In this document: piece after piece, positions 1-11,100 of the stretch | How the letters are laid out: each line of letters starts with the position of its first letter | Numbering within the stretch: position 1 is the first letter of the stretch | Assembly (NCBI GenBank): GCA_008933995.1 | Contig: WARS01000052.1 | Coordinates: 4,092,001-4,156,000, forward strand | Direction of reading: 5' to 3' | DNA from: Datnioides undecimradiatus | Taxonomy: Eukaryota; Chordata; Actinopteri; Lobotiformes; Datnioididae | DNA length: 64,000 nt | Made by a program: the position numbers and the translations under genes | The notes under the pieces: generated by a model | Seen by the model: only the letters and a program-made list of their open reading frames with translations | What the model was told of the DNA's origin: nothing | The model's database searches: none

Positions 1-315
1 TGTGGGATTTTTCTTTGTTGGACTTTCCCTTTTCTTTATGAATATCTGGGACTTTTTAGCCCTGTGTACAGGAATACCTCTGATAACGTTAAAGCTCCTT
101 TAATTTGGATTTAATATGTAAAACAGCACATGATGATAAACAAAAAGTCCATTTAGCCTCAAATCTAGCTGTGGACAGAGGAATGACTGTATATTCTTTG
201 GTTTTGTTTGTCTTATCTACAACTATCCTGTCTTCTGTTGCCACTGATACATTTTGTCGTTTGTCATCACAATTCAGCCACCTTATATATACACTTCTGT
301 TTTTGTCCCCTGCAG
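1..315 (+). other. Last intron of the unrecognised gene (partial)
   Basis: This AT-rich sequence precedes the acceptor at 314-315 and holds a pyrimidine-rich tract just upstream of it. No other coding signal was seen. Confidence 0.5.
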
Positions 316-498
316 CCTGCCATAGTGCTCGCACCTATCAACTGTACACAAACTGCAGCGCCGCAGATAGAGGGGCCCTCAGCTAAACCGGAGCAACAGA
401 CCACAGAGGCCACCAATCAGAGCGAAGAATCACCCCAGCAGCTGCCTCAGGAAACGCCCCCAGCTGAGAAAAAGGAAGAGGAGAACAAATCTGACTGA
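316..498 (+). CDS. Terminal coding exon of an unrecognised gene
   Basis: The acceptor tttttgtcccctgcag ends at 315 and is followed by an open frame of 60 codons to a TGA at 496-498. The peptide begins PAIVLAPINCTQ and becomes rich in Gln, Pro, Glu and Thr, ending in a charged tail EKKEEENKSD. Such a low-complexity acidic tail is typical of an intrinsically disordered C-terminus and gives no family signature. The gene starts left of the window. A long 3' UTR and a poly(A) signal follow on the same strand, which supports a real terminal exon. Frame and acceptor are inferred; phase 0 is assumed because the upstream exon is not visible. I do not know the function. Confidence 0.6.
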   Translation, partial: PAIVLAPINCTQTAAPQIEGPSAKPEQQTTEATNQSEESPQQLPQETPPAEKKEEENKSD

Positions 499-1149
499 AA
501 AGGATGTTTAAGACCGCATTTAACATGTCACCTTCCATGGTTTTGTTTAAGTTGAGGGGTTTTTTTTCTACGTTGTGTCTCAGTCAATGGACATTTTAAG
601 TACGGACGTTTATTTGCACTTGGTGCTAAGGGAGGAGCAGAGGATATCTGTTTTCTGACTGGCTGGCTCAGCGGGGCACCGGGATTGCACACGAGGTCGA
701 GGCATTGAAACTGATAAACCCACCAAGTCTAAAACCCGCACAGCCGCCACAACAGTTTCCACTCACATGCAGTCTGCACCACCTCTAAAGGGAATGAAAA
801 GCCAAATCTGGAGGCTACACAAGCTGTTGAACAGCAACTAATCCCATTAACCCGGGGCTCTTAACAGCCACGAAGGCCCGGCCACACCAGCGCTTAAAAG
901 CAGCAAAACCTCGCAGCAAAATCAGTTAATGTCACTGCGATTAGCGGATTCGTTAACACTGGCAAGTTACTTCATGCCCCCCCCCAATCCATAATTACCT
1001 TTTAGCAGTGTCCACCTTTATTCAAGCTCCTCTGATTGAGCATAGGTAAACTGCCCCACAAAAAGGAGGAATGAGTTTCAGACAGTTTGGTAAAATCAAT
1101 ACAAAACAAGCATCTTTTCTGATCACTGATTAATCACATTAGTATTTTC

Positions 1150-1265
1150 TTTATCAGCAAAAATGCCAAAGGTTTTCTTCTCAGGAGCGTTTCTTGTCAT
1201 ACATGAAAGATGCCCGACTATCTTTGGGTTTTGAGCTGTTGATTGAACGAAACGTCACTTTAATA
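1150..1265 (+). repeat. Fragment of an AT-rich interspersed repeat (family B)
   Basis: It carries aaaaatgcc and then atctttgggttttgagctgt followed by tgattgaacgaaac. The middle part matches the reverse complement of 47495-47605 and the start of 43360-43460. Confidence 0.5.
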
Positions 1266-2150
1266 AATTAGAGCAGGAATTGACTATTTTCCGATATAAA
1301 ACCGTTTACTTAGAGTTGGCAACTGGCTAATTGGCAGATTTCTCAATATTGTAAATAACTAACTGGTTGCTTTTCTGCAGTTATTAAACGGGTTAAATGC
1401 ACTGCGTGAACCCACGGTCCTGCTTCTGTCACCCTGCAGATACTGAAAATGAAATGAAACCATGAACAGAGGAAGTTCACAGCCAACCTGAGAGTTCAGT
1501 TGTGACTGATTCGCACCGGCATTCGCTCATCACCCGCAAGATTTAAGTAACTGACCCTGCAGGTATTCAGTATGTCACCGAGCCTGGAGAACCAGATATT
1601 TAGCTGTGCCTCTTTCTGGTGTGGCAGGGCCGTGAAGGTCTCAGGGTGCTTGAAATGAACTTGTTTTGTATGAGAACTGATCTCATCTAAAGGCTTAAAC
1701 AGCCAAAGCTCGTATTGAAGACGTTGCACGTTGTTGTGCGCAGCGTGTGAATGTGTAAAGCAGGTGTGATTTTTCTTTTCTGGGAAATTACAATAACTGT
1801 CAGACTCTGACCCAGCAGCCATAGTCCGACATCAGAAAGGTACGGGCGAAGGCAGGTTTACGACTCTGTTACAGTCCAATAAACACTTCATTTGAAGCTC
1901 ACTGAGACCCTTAGCATCAAAAGCACACAAATACATGACATAACAAGCCTTTTCTGTCTTTTCCCCCGTTGTGTTATTAACACCCGAGTCACAGTAAAAA
2001 GTACCGCAGTGACGAGTTTCACACCCTTTAAACTGTGGCGCTGGCGTGGCTGTTGACTGAGCCAAAGTGATCAGACGTTTGTTTTAAACTGACGCATTCG
2101 CTGGTGCATCACAGCTTTGGTATATTTTATTTTGCATGCTACGATTTTGA

Positions 2151-2176
2151 TTTTTTTTTTTTTTTTTTTTTTTTTT
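2151..2176. repeat. T(26) homopolymer
   Basis: A run of 26 T residues lies in the 3' UTR of the unrecognised gene. Confidence 0.9.
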
Positions 2177-2895
2177 AGCATTTAAAAAGCAGTGTGTATC
2201 CTGTCGTACAGATCTTGTGTTCGTTGTTGGTGGTGCGACTGTTTGACAAAAACGCTGCCCACTGCAGGTCTGTACGCCCCAGTAGTTACTCATACTGTCT
2301 TAAGAATTGGTTTTGGCCTTAAATGCGTCCACATTCAGGGAGGTACAGCAGAATGTGTCACGTGGGGAAAAGAAAAAAAAAGTTGTTTTTATGGAAAAAC
2401 ACGAGTGCTGTTCTCTAAATGTCGGATGTGCTGCAGTTATACGTGTGAGCTGAGGAGCGAGTGACGGGTTGTATTACTTACGTTCAATAGATTAGTTTGT
2501 ATGAAGCATTTGCACAGTATTTTTGAATTCATGGGCCGACGGAAGCTGTCGGTTCGTATCTGTACATGTAAAATCATAATGTTTAAAAGAAACCGAAGGT
2601 ATCGTCATATCCAACGTTCAGCCTGCTTTTGTTTTGAAAGTCTGAGCGGCAGGTGTCACGTTTGAACATCGGAGCCGAGCAGTCACTTCATTCATATTTC
2701 AAACCTATTAACCAAGTTCAGCATTTCTGTGTAGAAGTTGAGGTGAAAAGCTAAGAAGAATTTGGTTGGAGGTCAAACGAGAGCAGGTGCCTGGATGTGT
2801 GCCCTCGCTGATTTCCAGGATGTGAGACTATTCATTCACCAGTATAGTTTGTTGTCACCAAGTGGTTTTTAAAGCCTCTGTTGAGGAATACATAT

Positions 2896-2940
2896 AATAA
2901 AGAAACATTGTATCTGACACTTGAGTGTGTTGTTTTTGTG
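2896..2940 (+). terminator. Poly(A) signal and GU-rich downstream element
   Basis: AATAAA at 2896-2901 is followed 24-39 nt later by TGTGTTGTTTTTGTG. This is the classical arrangement of hexamer, cleavage zone and GU-rich element for a plus-strand transcript, so it likely ends the gene whose last exon is at 316-498. Confidence 0.65.
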
Positions 2941-4190
2941 GCACGTTAAGCCGGATTAAAGCTCTGGTTTACGCAGAGTTATGTGATCGAGTGGCCCTCG
3001 GCAGCTCGTTCAGGATGCTGTCTGTTGTTGGCTCTTGGGACGCCGACGCTGAGCGTAATTCAGCCACTTGCAGAGGTTTTTCAGTCTGAATGTGTCTTTT
3101 CATCGCGGCTCTCCAGCTGTGAAAAAGGTCCGCTGCTGTTCAAGCTCTGCGGAGATGAACAGCCGCCTGACAAGGAGCCCCTTTGTCGCTTCAGCTCAGT
3201 CACTCAAAGTGGAGGGCTGTTTATTCTGGATCGCTCTCCGATCGACTAACACGCTGTGTTCGGCGGAGGGGTTTGCACACAGCCCCATGTGTCTACAGTT
3301 ATTACTGGAAATGCACAAAGATGAACTGACTTTCTGTCAGCAGCACATGAGACAAATCACACACTAATAATATGTATAAAGGGACAAAGATACATATTTA
3401 TATAACGAGGTAAATGAAGTGAGCTACTTTTTTAATGAATTACAAGAAGTGAGGAGTGGACTGTATCAGTTACAGATCATAAGTTCAAAAATCAAATGCA
3501 CAAACTTAAATGTATCTGTTTCCACTCCGCAGTCTAACCTCTGGGCAATGATGGCTCACATCTGTAAGCGACGCCCTGAGGTCTAATTCATGATGAGCAG
3601 TCAGGAGGCACCCAGGGAGAAAGCCAGAGAGACGTCAACTAACAGGTTCTCCAAAAATTTCAGCCATGCTAAATGAAAATATTTGTTGTTTGAGGGTTAA
3701 AAGGCTCACAAGTTCCCTGTTTGTTGTTCCCAAAAGTCTGAGTTAAAATAATATGAATCAAAGTCAAAAAGTCTTTTTAGTGCAAACATGTATTGGCATG
3801 TTTATCTGAGGTCTATCTACCGGTGTTGCAGTCTTTCTAGGACTACATCAACCGTTTTTGTTTCTCTGGACAGTGTGTTGCTGCTGAGCCGCTGAGCCGC
3901 TGATAAAAAGAGGAAAAGGAAACTATTCACATGACTTACCACGGACAAATCATGTGAATCCAACTGCTGAAGCCTAATATTAGCATCAGGTTAACTTAAG
4001 AATACGTTTTGGTGCAGGATGGGGACATTTACACTGGAAGTGTGTGAGGAGAGAGCAGTAAAATTCAGATGAATGTAAAAGACAAGTGTGTCACACTGGG
4101 TAAAGGAAATGACTGGAGCCATGTTAAGGCCGTGAAAGTCCACTAAATAGAAAGTGAGGGATGCAACGTGATGTTTGTCATTGTTTGCAG
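2941..4190. other. Intergenic gap between convergent genes
   Basis: About 1.2 kb separates the plus-strand poly(A) site from the probable minus-strand 3' end of arhgef18. An 88-codon plus-strand ORF (2983-3249) has no recognisable similarity and no flanking signals. I see nothing else here. Confidence 0.45.
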
Positions 4191-4192
4191 TC

Positions 4193-4231
4193 ATTCACAA
4201 CACTCGACGTCAAGTCAATCATCTTTTTATT
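4193..4231 (-). terminator. arhgef18: Candidate poly(A) site of arhgef18
   Basis: On the minus strand AATAAA (4226-4231) is followed about 20-30 nt downstream by GTGTTGTG, a GU-rich element. This would give a 3' UTR of roughly 0.8 kb from the stop codon at 5001. Other hexamers may be used. Confidence 0.5.
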
Positions 4232-5000
4232 CCATGACCCACTGTCTGGGATTTGGGAGAAATATTTTTTTTTTTTACACGGAATCAAAAGTTGACAGTG
4301 ATCAGTTTCAGTTTCTACCTGAGAAAATAATAAACATAGGGATAAATGTTACGCCAGGGCATTATTTGGCGATCTGTTACATTCTTATAAATGGTTCCAG
4401 CAGCTTTCTGCCTGACGCGACCCTGCGGACGTTGCGTTGTAGACTGTCATGGTTTACAGTCAGGAAGTGCAGCTGATGGTATTTACAAACCATGTTTACA
4501 ACTAAAAAAAAAATGTAGTTCCTTCCTGACACTTCACTGTTTATGATTTGAATACAAAGTGAGGAACAGGAGCGCAAAACAAATGGCAGGGTTCATTATT
4601 TCTCAAACCAGGATATTGTGTTTGGCACCTTGTCGTATCCAAATAAATGTAAACCTGGTAAATCTACAGCTTCCTCACACCACAATTATCTTTCATTAAA
4701 TTAAAAGGAACGCTTAAGAGTTAAAACACGAGTGCTACATTCATTTAAAATAAAAAATGATTAAAAATGAACTTTTCATAAAAGTCTTTGGCGTCACGTA
4801 CAACCGGTCAAGCTTTTTACATTTTATCACCCAAGTGTCACACAAGCAGTTACATGCTTTTTACTCCAGGAAGAGAGCGTCTTGTGAAGTCAAGTTCCTC
4901 TTCATGCTGGACACATGTGGACATCACAAAGTCATGTCCCAATGTCTTTTAACAGCTCCATCAGTCCCTGTGTGTCCAAACTGCGGTCCGTTGTTCAGGA
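4226..5000 (-). other. arhgef18: 3' UTR of arhgef18
   Basis: This is non-coding sequence between the TAA at 5001-5003 and the candidate poly(A) hexamer. It is AT-rich and contains no conserved element that I can name. Confidence 0.5.
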
Positions 5001-5155
5001 TTAAAAGAATATTACCTTCTCTTTGCCCGCTTCCAGAACTTCTTTGGGAAATGGAGGCGGCACTGGTGGTGGAGCCTCGCTGCTGCTCCTCTTGTTTGTG
5101 CTGAAGGACTGGGACGTTTTCACATTGCAGGCAGATCCTGGTGGGTTGAAGGTGC
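5001..5155 (-). CDS. arhgef18: arhgef18 last coding exon (segment 19)
   Basis: The acceptor ctcccgtcag precedes 5155. The exon completes a split Gly codon and encodes [11 protein letters not shown], the Pro-rich [13 protein letters not shown] and the end GKEKVIFF, then TAA. The correct frame is not that of the longer open frame that overlaps it antisense-shifted at 4924-5502. Confidence 0.9.
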
Positions 5156-8100
5156 CTGACGGGAGAACAGGAGAAAAATAAACCTATAAAAATAAAGTAA
5201 GAGCCACACCTGACGACGTTTAGACCGCCCTCAGTGATTTTTCCCGTGTTTCTGTGGGCAAACACCTTCTTTAACTGGTTTTTACTCAAACCTCTTCTCT
5301 CATGTGCGGCAGGCTGCAGATCGTCCACGAGGCCACGCTCATCAGTCACTAACAAGTTCTGCAAGCCCAACCGCAGCAGCGAACACCTGCGCGTGGGAGC
5401 GCTAATGTCGAGACCTACACATCGAAACCACCAACTGAGAAAAATAGTCCCTTCTGCAGAGTTCGTTCTCCTACCAATACACAACTGCATCATATCAAGC
5501 ACAGCTACAGAAAGCAGACTTCTGAAATGATTCTCTACTCAGAAAAACGGGAACATGTAATGTATGTGTACAGACACAGAGGTGATCTGTGTGACGCCGT
5601 CTCTACCTGTATGGTAGATTCTTTGAGGACTGGCGTTCCTCTTGGCTCTCAGGCTGCCTCCTTCTTTCCCGGCCACTCGAATGGGCAATACCTGGTTCAC
5701 GTCTATAGAGGCTGGATGTACAGAGACAGGATCCAGTTTTAAACACCGTCCAAAGCTTTGTATCATTTCAAATGTTCAAATATACAAATACAGGAAGGAG
5801 GAAGACCTGCACTGTGCGCTCTCTGGTGAGACGCCTTCGACTTAAAGCCCTTCTCCTTTCCCTTGGACAGAGCAGCAAGTTTGGTGGGGATCTGCTGCTG
5901 CACGACCGCAGGCTTGTGCACCTGGTTGGTGGTGCTGATCAGCTGGATGGGGAGCTCGGGCTTGGCCGGCTGGGGGCTGATGCTCTCCTTGCGCGGTGGC
6001 ACTTTTGGAGGGATTTGCACTGGATCTGAGGGGCCGGGAAAGACGTGGAGCTTTGGAGGTAAAGTCAGATTCACACCGCCGTTCACAACGCTCCCCCTGA
6101 ACGACTGGTGACTGGAGAGACTCCAGTACTAGACAGAAAGAGGAAATATTTCACTAAAATGAATTCTGCCTGTGAGAGTTAACTACTAGTGCTTCTTTCT
6201 GGAGATGCATTTTACTATCTCATCTCATCTTATTGCATATCTTGATTATCTTAATTATAGAATACTTCAAAATGTCACTGTTATCCTGACTAGATTAGAC
6301 TTGGTGGTGAGGAGAATATTTTTCGATATTAGATACAAACTTTAAATTTTAGTGAGCCTAAACAAACTCGTGGACACATAAATGGACAATAATATTAATA
6401 AACCATCGACCAAAGTAAATTCCTATTCCTCACATGTGCAGGGTCGTCGTAGTTGGACAGTCCTGGGTTTGGGATGCTCTTCTTTATTTTCTCCTGCAGC
6501 TGCTCCAGACGTTCCCTCTCTTGATTCAGACGCTCCTTGTCCTTGTCTACTAATTTGGTGGTTTCCCGCAGCCTCTCCAGGCTCTGCTGATAGTTCTCCC
6601 ACTGCTTCTCCAGCTCGGCCTTCTCCTCACTCAGCTTCTCCTCCCACCTTCGGCAGTCCTCCTCCCTCTGTTGCACCTGAGCCTCCAGAGTCTCAGTTTG
6701 CATCCTCTGCCGCTCCCTCTCCTTCTCCCAGCGCTGCTGCTCCTCCTGATGCTGGGCCTGGAGCTTGTGCAGGTTGGCGAGGTCCTCTTTCTGCTTCTCC
6801 AAGTTGCGCTGCTTCTCCTGCTCGAGCAGCACGCTGCTGTAATGGCGAGCAGGCTGCCTGCTCTTTGACTGGAAAGTGTGCTGCAGCTCAATCTGGCTGT
6901 CCTGCTGGGCGACGACTGCCTGCACGTTGAGCCATTACACACATTCACAATACACAGCGGAACATATGAGACACAAACACACAATTTATTTGGCTTTTAA
7001 CAAATCACACATTTAGCTTCAGAGTAGTTTATGGCCTCTTACTTGTAAGCTGTACAGCCTCTGTGCGAGAAGTATCACTCTGTCACACACCTACAGGGAC
7101 ACAGCGCAGCAGTGACAATGAAGGTTTCTGCATGAGCAAGTACAGGTTAAAAAGGAAAATAAACAAAGTATGTATCAGAAGGGTTACCTCTGCCTCGGGG
7201 AAATGGCTGGAGGTTAAACTGCCGTTTGGCATCTGAGTGTCATCATCAGCCTTGAGACAAAGCAACACAATGTAAATACATCATTTGTTATAACATCAAA
7301 ACTGAGGTAAGGTTTAGATCCTTTACGCCGGTGTCACTCACAGACAGTTCCAGGCCCTCGGAGTAGTTTGTATCTGTGAGTGAAGGGTCGCTGCTGGTGT
7401 GACTGCTGTACACTGGAATAACCTCGCCGCCACCTGGCCTCTCACCTGCATGTCCATCTGTGAAAATCAAATCATGAACATCCAAAGTCAAGAAACACCT
7501 TCACGCGTTCAGCAGGAGAAGAGTCTAATTTCTGCTTGGGATGATGTTTGTTGTGCAGGTACAAACAGCAGGATGGAGCTACAGTCACTGTCCGACCTTG
7601 CAGCTCACAAACAGTTTTTGTTAAAGAGACATTGTGAGTGTGACTCCCCTTGCTTCGTTCCATTTACTGTTAACACACAAACATTAACCTGCGTTTAAAG
7701 AGGTCATAATATTACCGTGTTTACGTTTTTGTCGGCTTACTTTTCGTGGCGCTTGCAGCAGGGTAACCATCTGCCACTCCAAAGGTCTTTGCCCTCCTGA
7801 GCTGCCCCCCCTGCATCTTGTTCTCACTCACAACAAGGGTCGGGTCTCTTAGCCGTAGGAAGAGCAGGTTCTGCAGGTTCTCCACTGGAAACAAAAGACA
7901 CCTTGTTAATCTCTTCCTTAAAAGACACCATCCGTGCTCTCTGAGTCACGACTAGGCTGCATGGGAAAACAGAGCAGAGGATATTTACTTGTGTGCAAAT
8001 CATCAGAATTCAAATATGGACCCATGGCGATGTTGTTATAATCAACAGATGCAGAAATGACTGCAAATACCAATATTGACTCATTATCTGAACCATGACT

Positions 8101-11100
8101 AGACTGATTCACATACTGAGGCCAACTTGAAACTCACGTCTCAGCTTTTACCTTCATCAATGGCTCCTTTAAGCAGCGTCTCCCCCTGCTGGAGGTCAGT
8201 GGCTTCCCCTCGGAGCAGCAGCCCCTTGTGGGGGGTTTCCTGCTCCATCACGGTCTCGTAGAGAGCGGCAAAGATCTGCTGTTTCTCTGTCAGACTTTGC
8301 TTTATAAGGTCATCCCTCGCCTTTAGAATATCTAAAATAAAAGTTACAGCATAAATAAACGACATGTCGAGTTAATGCAGTGGAAATACAGACAGATACT
8401 GGCTGAGCACTGCTGCCTTGTTCCAGCTTTACAAAGTGCACATTAAAAAAAAAAAAAAAAAGAATGCAAATATATTTTATAATTTATTCTACATAGGAAA
8501 TTCAAATAAAGGTCTCTTGCTATAGTTTCTGTTGATTTCCATCTAAAATATCTTGTACTGGAAATGATAAAAAAACAAAACAAAAGAAAAACAAAAACAA
8601 AAAAACCCTACAGTTGTCTCTTTTGTTCGAAATTAATTATATTTATGAAATTAAGCCCAGAAAAAATGTCTTCATCACGTTTTATATGGACAACTTTCCT
8701 TTTGCCTTTATAAGAGTTTCACCAACAAACATCATAAAACACAGGAAAGCTAAATCCTTGAAGTTTGGCGCAGTATGAAACTGGCTTGAATTTGATTTTT
8801 GGCAAAAAATCTTAAAACAGGAACACAAGTGAAAAAGTCTTTTGCTGACTGTGAGATAAGTGGGAAACGGCCCATCTGATAAGCTTTAGCAAGTGGTCGG
8901 TTATCTCGGCGCTCTTACCTTGGAACTGTTGCAGTTTGGCAGTCAGATCGCGGTAATGCTCCTCTTCTGGATAGCTAAATCACACAGACATCCTAATCAG
9001 AACTCTGATATCTGTGACATTAAATAATATGTGCGTCACGCTGATAAGGCTGCGAGAATCTGATACTACTCGATGGCTGAACTGCGCCAACGCAGAACTT
9101 AATTATGATATAGTATTTCAACTATTATCGGTAAAAACTCATTCTTCTCTTTTATCCCAGAATTCCTCAGCTCACCGGTTCACAGCTTCCCTTATCAGCG
9201 CCGTCCACGTGATGCGTTCCTCTATGGAGCTTGTGTGGATCTCGTACATCTCTGGCATGCTGGTGGTGCATGCACAGATGAGGAACATGGCTTTGTCTTC
9301 CTGAGCCACTTCCCTAACAATCAGCCTTTGGAGGGAGATCACCGGTGGTTTGTTGTCCTGTGAGCCACATTATATTGAAGGCCTTATTAAGAAACTGCTA
9401 TCACGACCGTTCTTGGATTATTAGGTCATATCATGTCAGAAGTGAAAGGAGGCCTGTGTCTTCGACTTAACATTGCCTCTGTCTGTGTAGAAAAACTAGA
9501 CAAATATGTTTTGTTTGTTTGTTTGGGGAGAACTCACCACAGCAGCAAACACAAGCTTCTGATCCTTCTCTTGCAAGAGGAGGAGCACGTCAGACAAAAG
9601 CACAGCATGGATTTCTGCAGGAAGACAAACGCCGCTCAGCATCGAAAAACAAGTTTTTTATTTTTCACTCAAGCTCCAACAGAAGATGGATTTGAGCTGC
9701 GTCGTCTGTACTTCACACTATGTCTGACAATTAAATGACATTAAAATATGCAGTCATACTGGCTCTCTTAATCTTACGGCTTTGATGAAAGCAATTTGCC
9801 CTTAAGTTGATCCAACAATTAGATAACACAAAGGAAATGCGTGCACAAGCCATCGTTATAAAACGCCGTAATCCACTGAGCCGTCAGTCACTTGATGCAT
9901 TATCCCTCAAAGTGTCATCAACATGCATGCATCAACTTTTGGTGACCTTAGGGCAACACGAAACCATAAGAATGAATAAAACTGTGAAAATAAACAAAAG
10001 ACACACACACTAAAACAAACAGATGTGAACTCTTGTTGTGTTTCATGTAGAGGTTAATGAGCAAACAGAGTGATTAACCGCGTGTCTTGTTCCGCCTTCT
10101 TACACCGTGATAAATACCACTGTAATAACGCTGTCTTATATAACTGTCATCTCTTATGTACTCTAAAATGCAATTGTTATCGTTACACCAGGTAATGATG
10201 TGAATGAACTATGCTGTGGGGCAGAGTCAAGTCCCATTAACATGTAAAAAGCATTTTCACTGAATATAAAAAGAAGTATTGATCAATGCTTATAACCAAC
10301 AGATGGCCTTACATATATACATCCACTTAAGCAGTGGTCACTGACTAAGCCACAGACAGAGGCCACAATGTCAATAAACCCAATACAAACCTTTCTGTCT
10401 ACCAGATGTCTTCCAGGTGACGGTGCCTTCGTGAAGCAGCGTCTTGCTTCCCTGGATCAGGTCCTCCCTGCGGAACAACTGGCCGTCTGTCAGCCGGCCA
10501 TGAGATTTCGTCTCCAGGCGTAGGCCGATCTCCCTCAGACGAGCAGCTTTCTCGTTCTCGCAGACCTGATCGTTCACCCGAGTGATGGCTTCCTTGATCA
10601 GCGCCAGACCCTGTACCAGAGACTTGTACTCTTCTGTGTCAGCTGAAAGCATCATGATATACATCGGTTTTGTTTCCTTATATGAGAACATGTTACACGC
10701 TGGTCCATTCCAGCCTGTTGTTACTGACCACTGTTTGAGATGCAGGCAGATTTTACCTTCAGTGTTTTGGATGATTCGTTCCACCAGGATGGGATATTTT
10801 GTGATGCGTTGAGTCACCAAGAGAAAACACTCAGGGATTCCCAACCTTCGCACCAGGGGCAGCTGACCTATTTTCTGGTGTAAAGAGAAAGGTTTGGTTT
10901 TTTTAGGAATGGCATCGTTCCTGCCTTTTCTCTTTCTACACTAAAAATGTAACATTATTTTCTTTTTTGTTAGTTGATTGTTGAAATGTAGAAATGTCAC
11001 CAATTTAATAAAATATACTGTCCTTCAGGTATGCTCCTAATTTCGCGATTTTCCCATTCAACTGTCATTTCCTCTGTAGTCTCTTGCAGAGAATCACATG

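Larger units (their letters stand above)
499..2925 (+). other. 3' UTR of the unrecognised gene
   Basis: Non-coding sequence of about 2.4 kb follows the TGA at 496-498 and reaches the AATAAA at 2896-2901. It contains a Pumilio-type element TGTAAATA at 1350-1357, a T(26) run at 2151-2176 and a fragment of an interspersed repeat near 1150-1265. Short ORFs in it look random. Confidence 0.5.

Noticed and set aside
316-498. Assignment of the left gene to pex11g by human synteny
   Set aside because: PEX11G is next to ARHGEF18 in human as I recall, but the acidic Q/P-rich tail here does not resemble the PEX11G C-terminus that I remember, so no symbol is given.
4924-5502. 192-codon minus-strand ORF overlapping the arhgef18 last exon
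   Set aside because: It reads the real exon in the wrong frame and runs through the intron. The phase-correct frame gives the known C-terminus ending KEKVIFF.
6382-6930. 182-codon plus-strand ORF opposite the coiled-coil exon
   Set aside because: It is an antisense shadow of a highly biased coding sequence; its Pro/Ser/Ala composition follows from the codons on the other strand.
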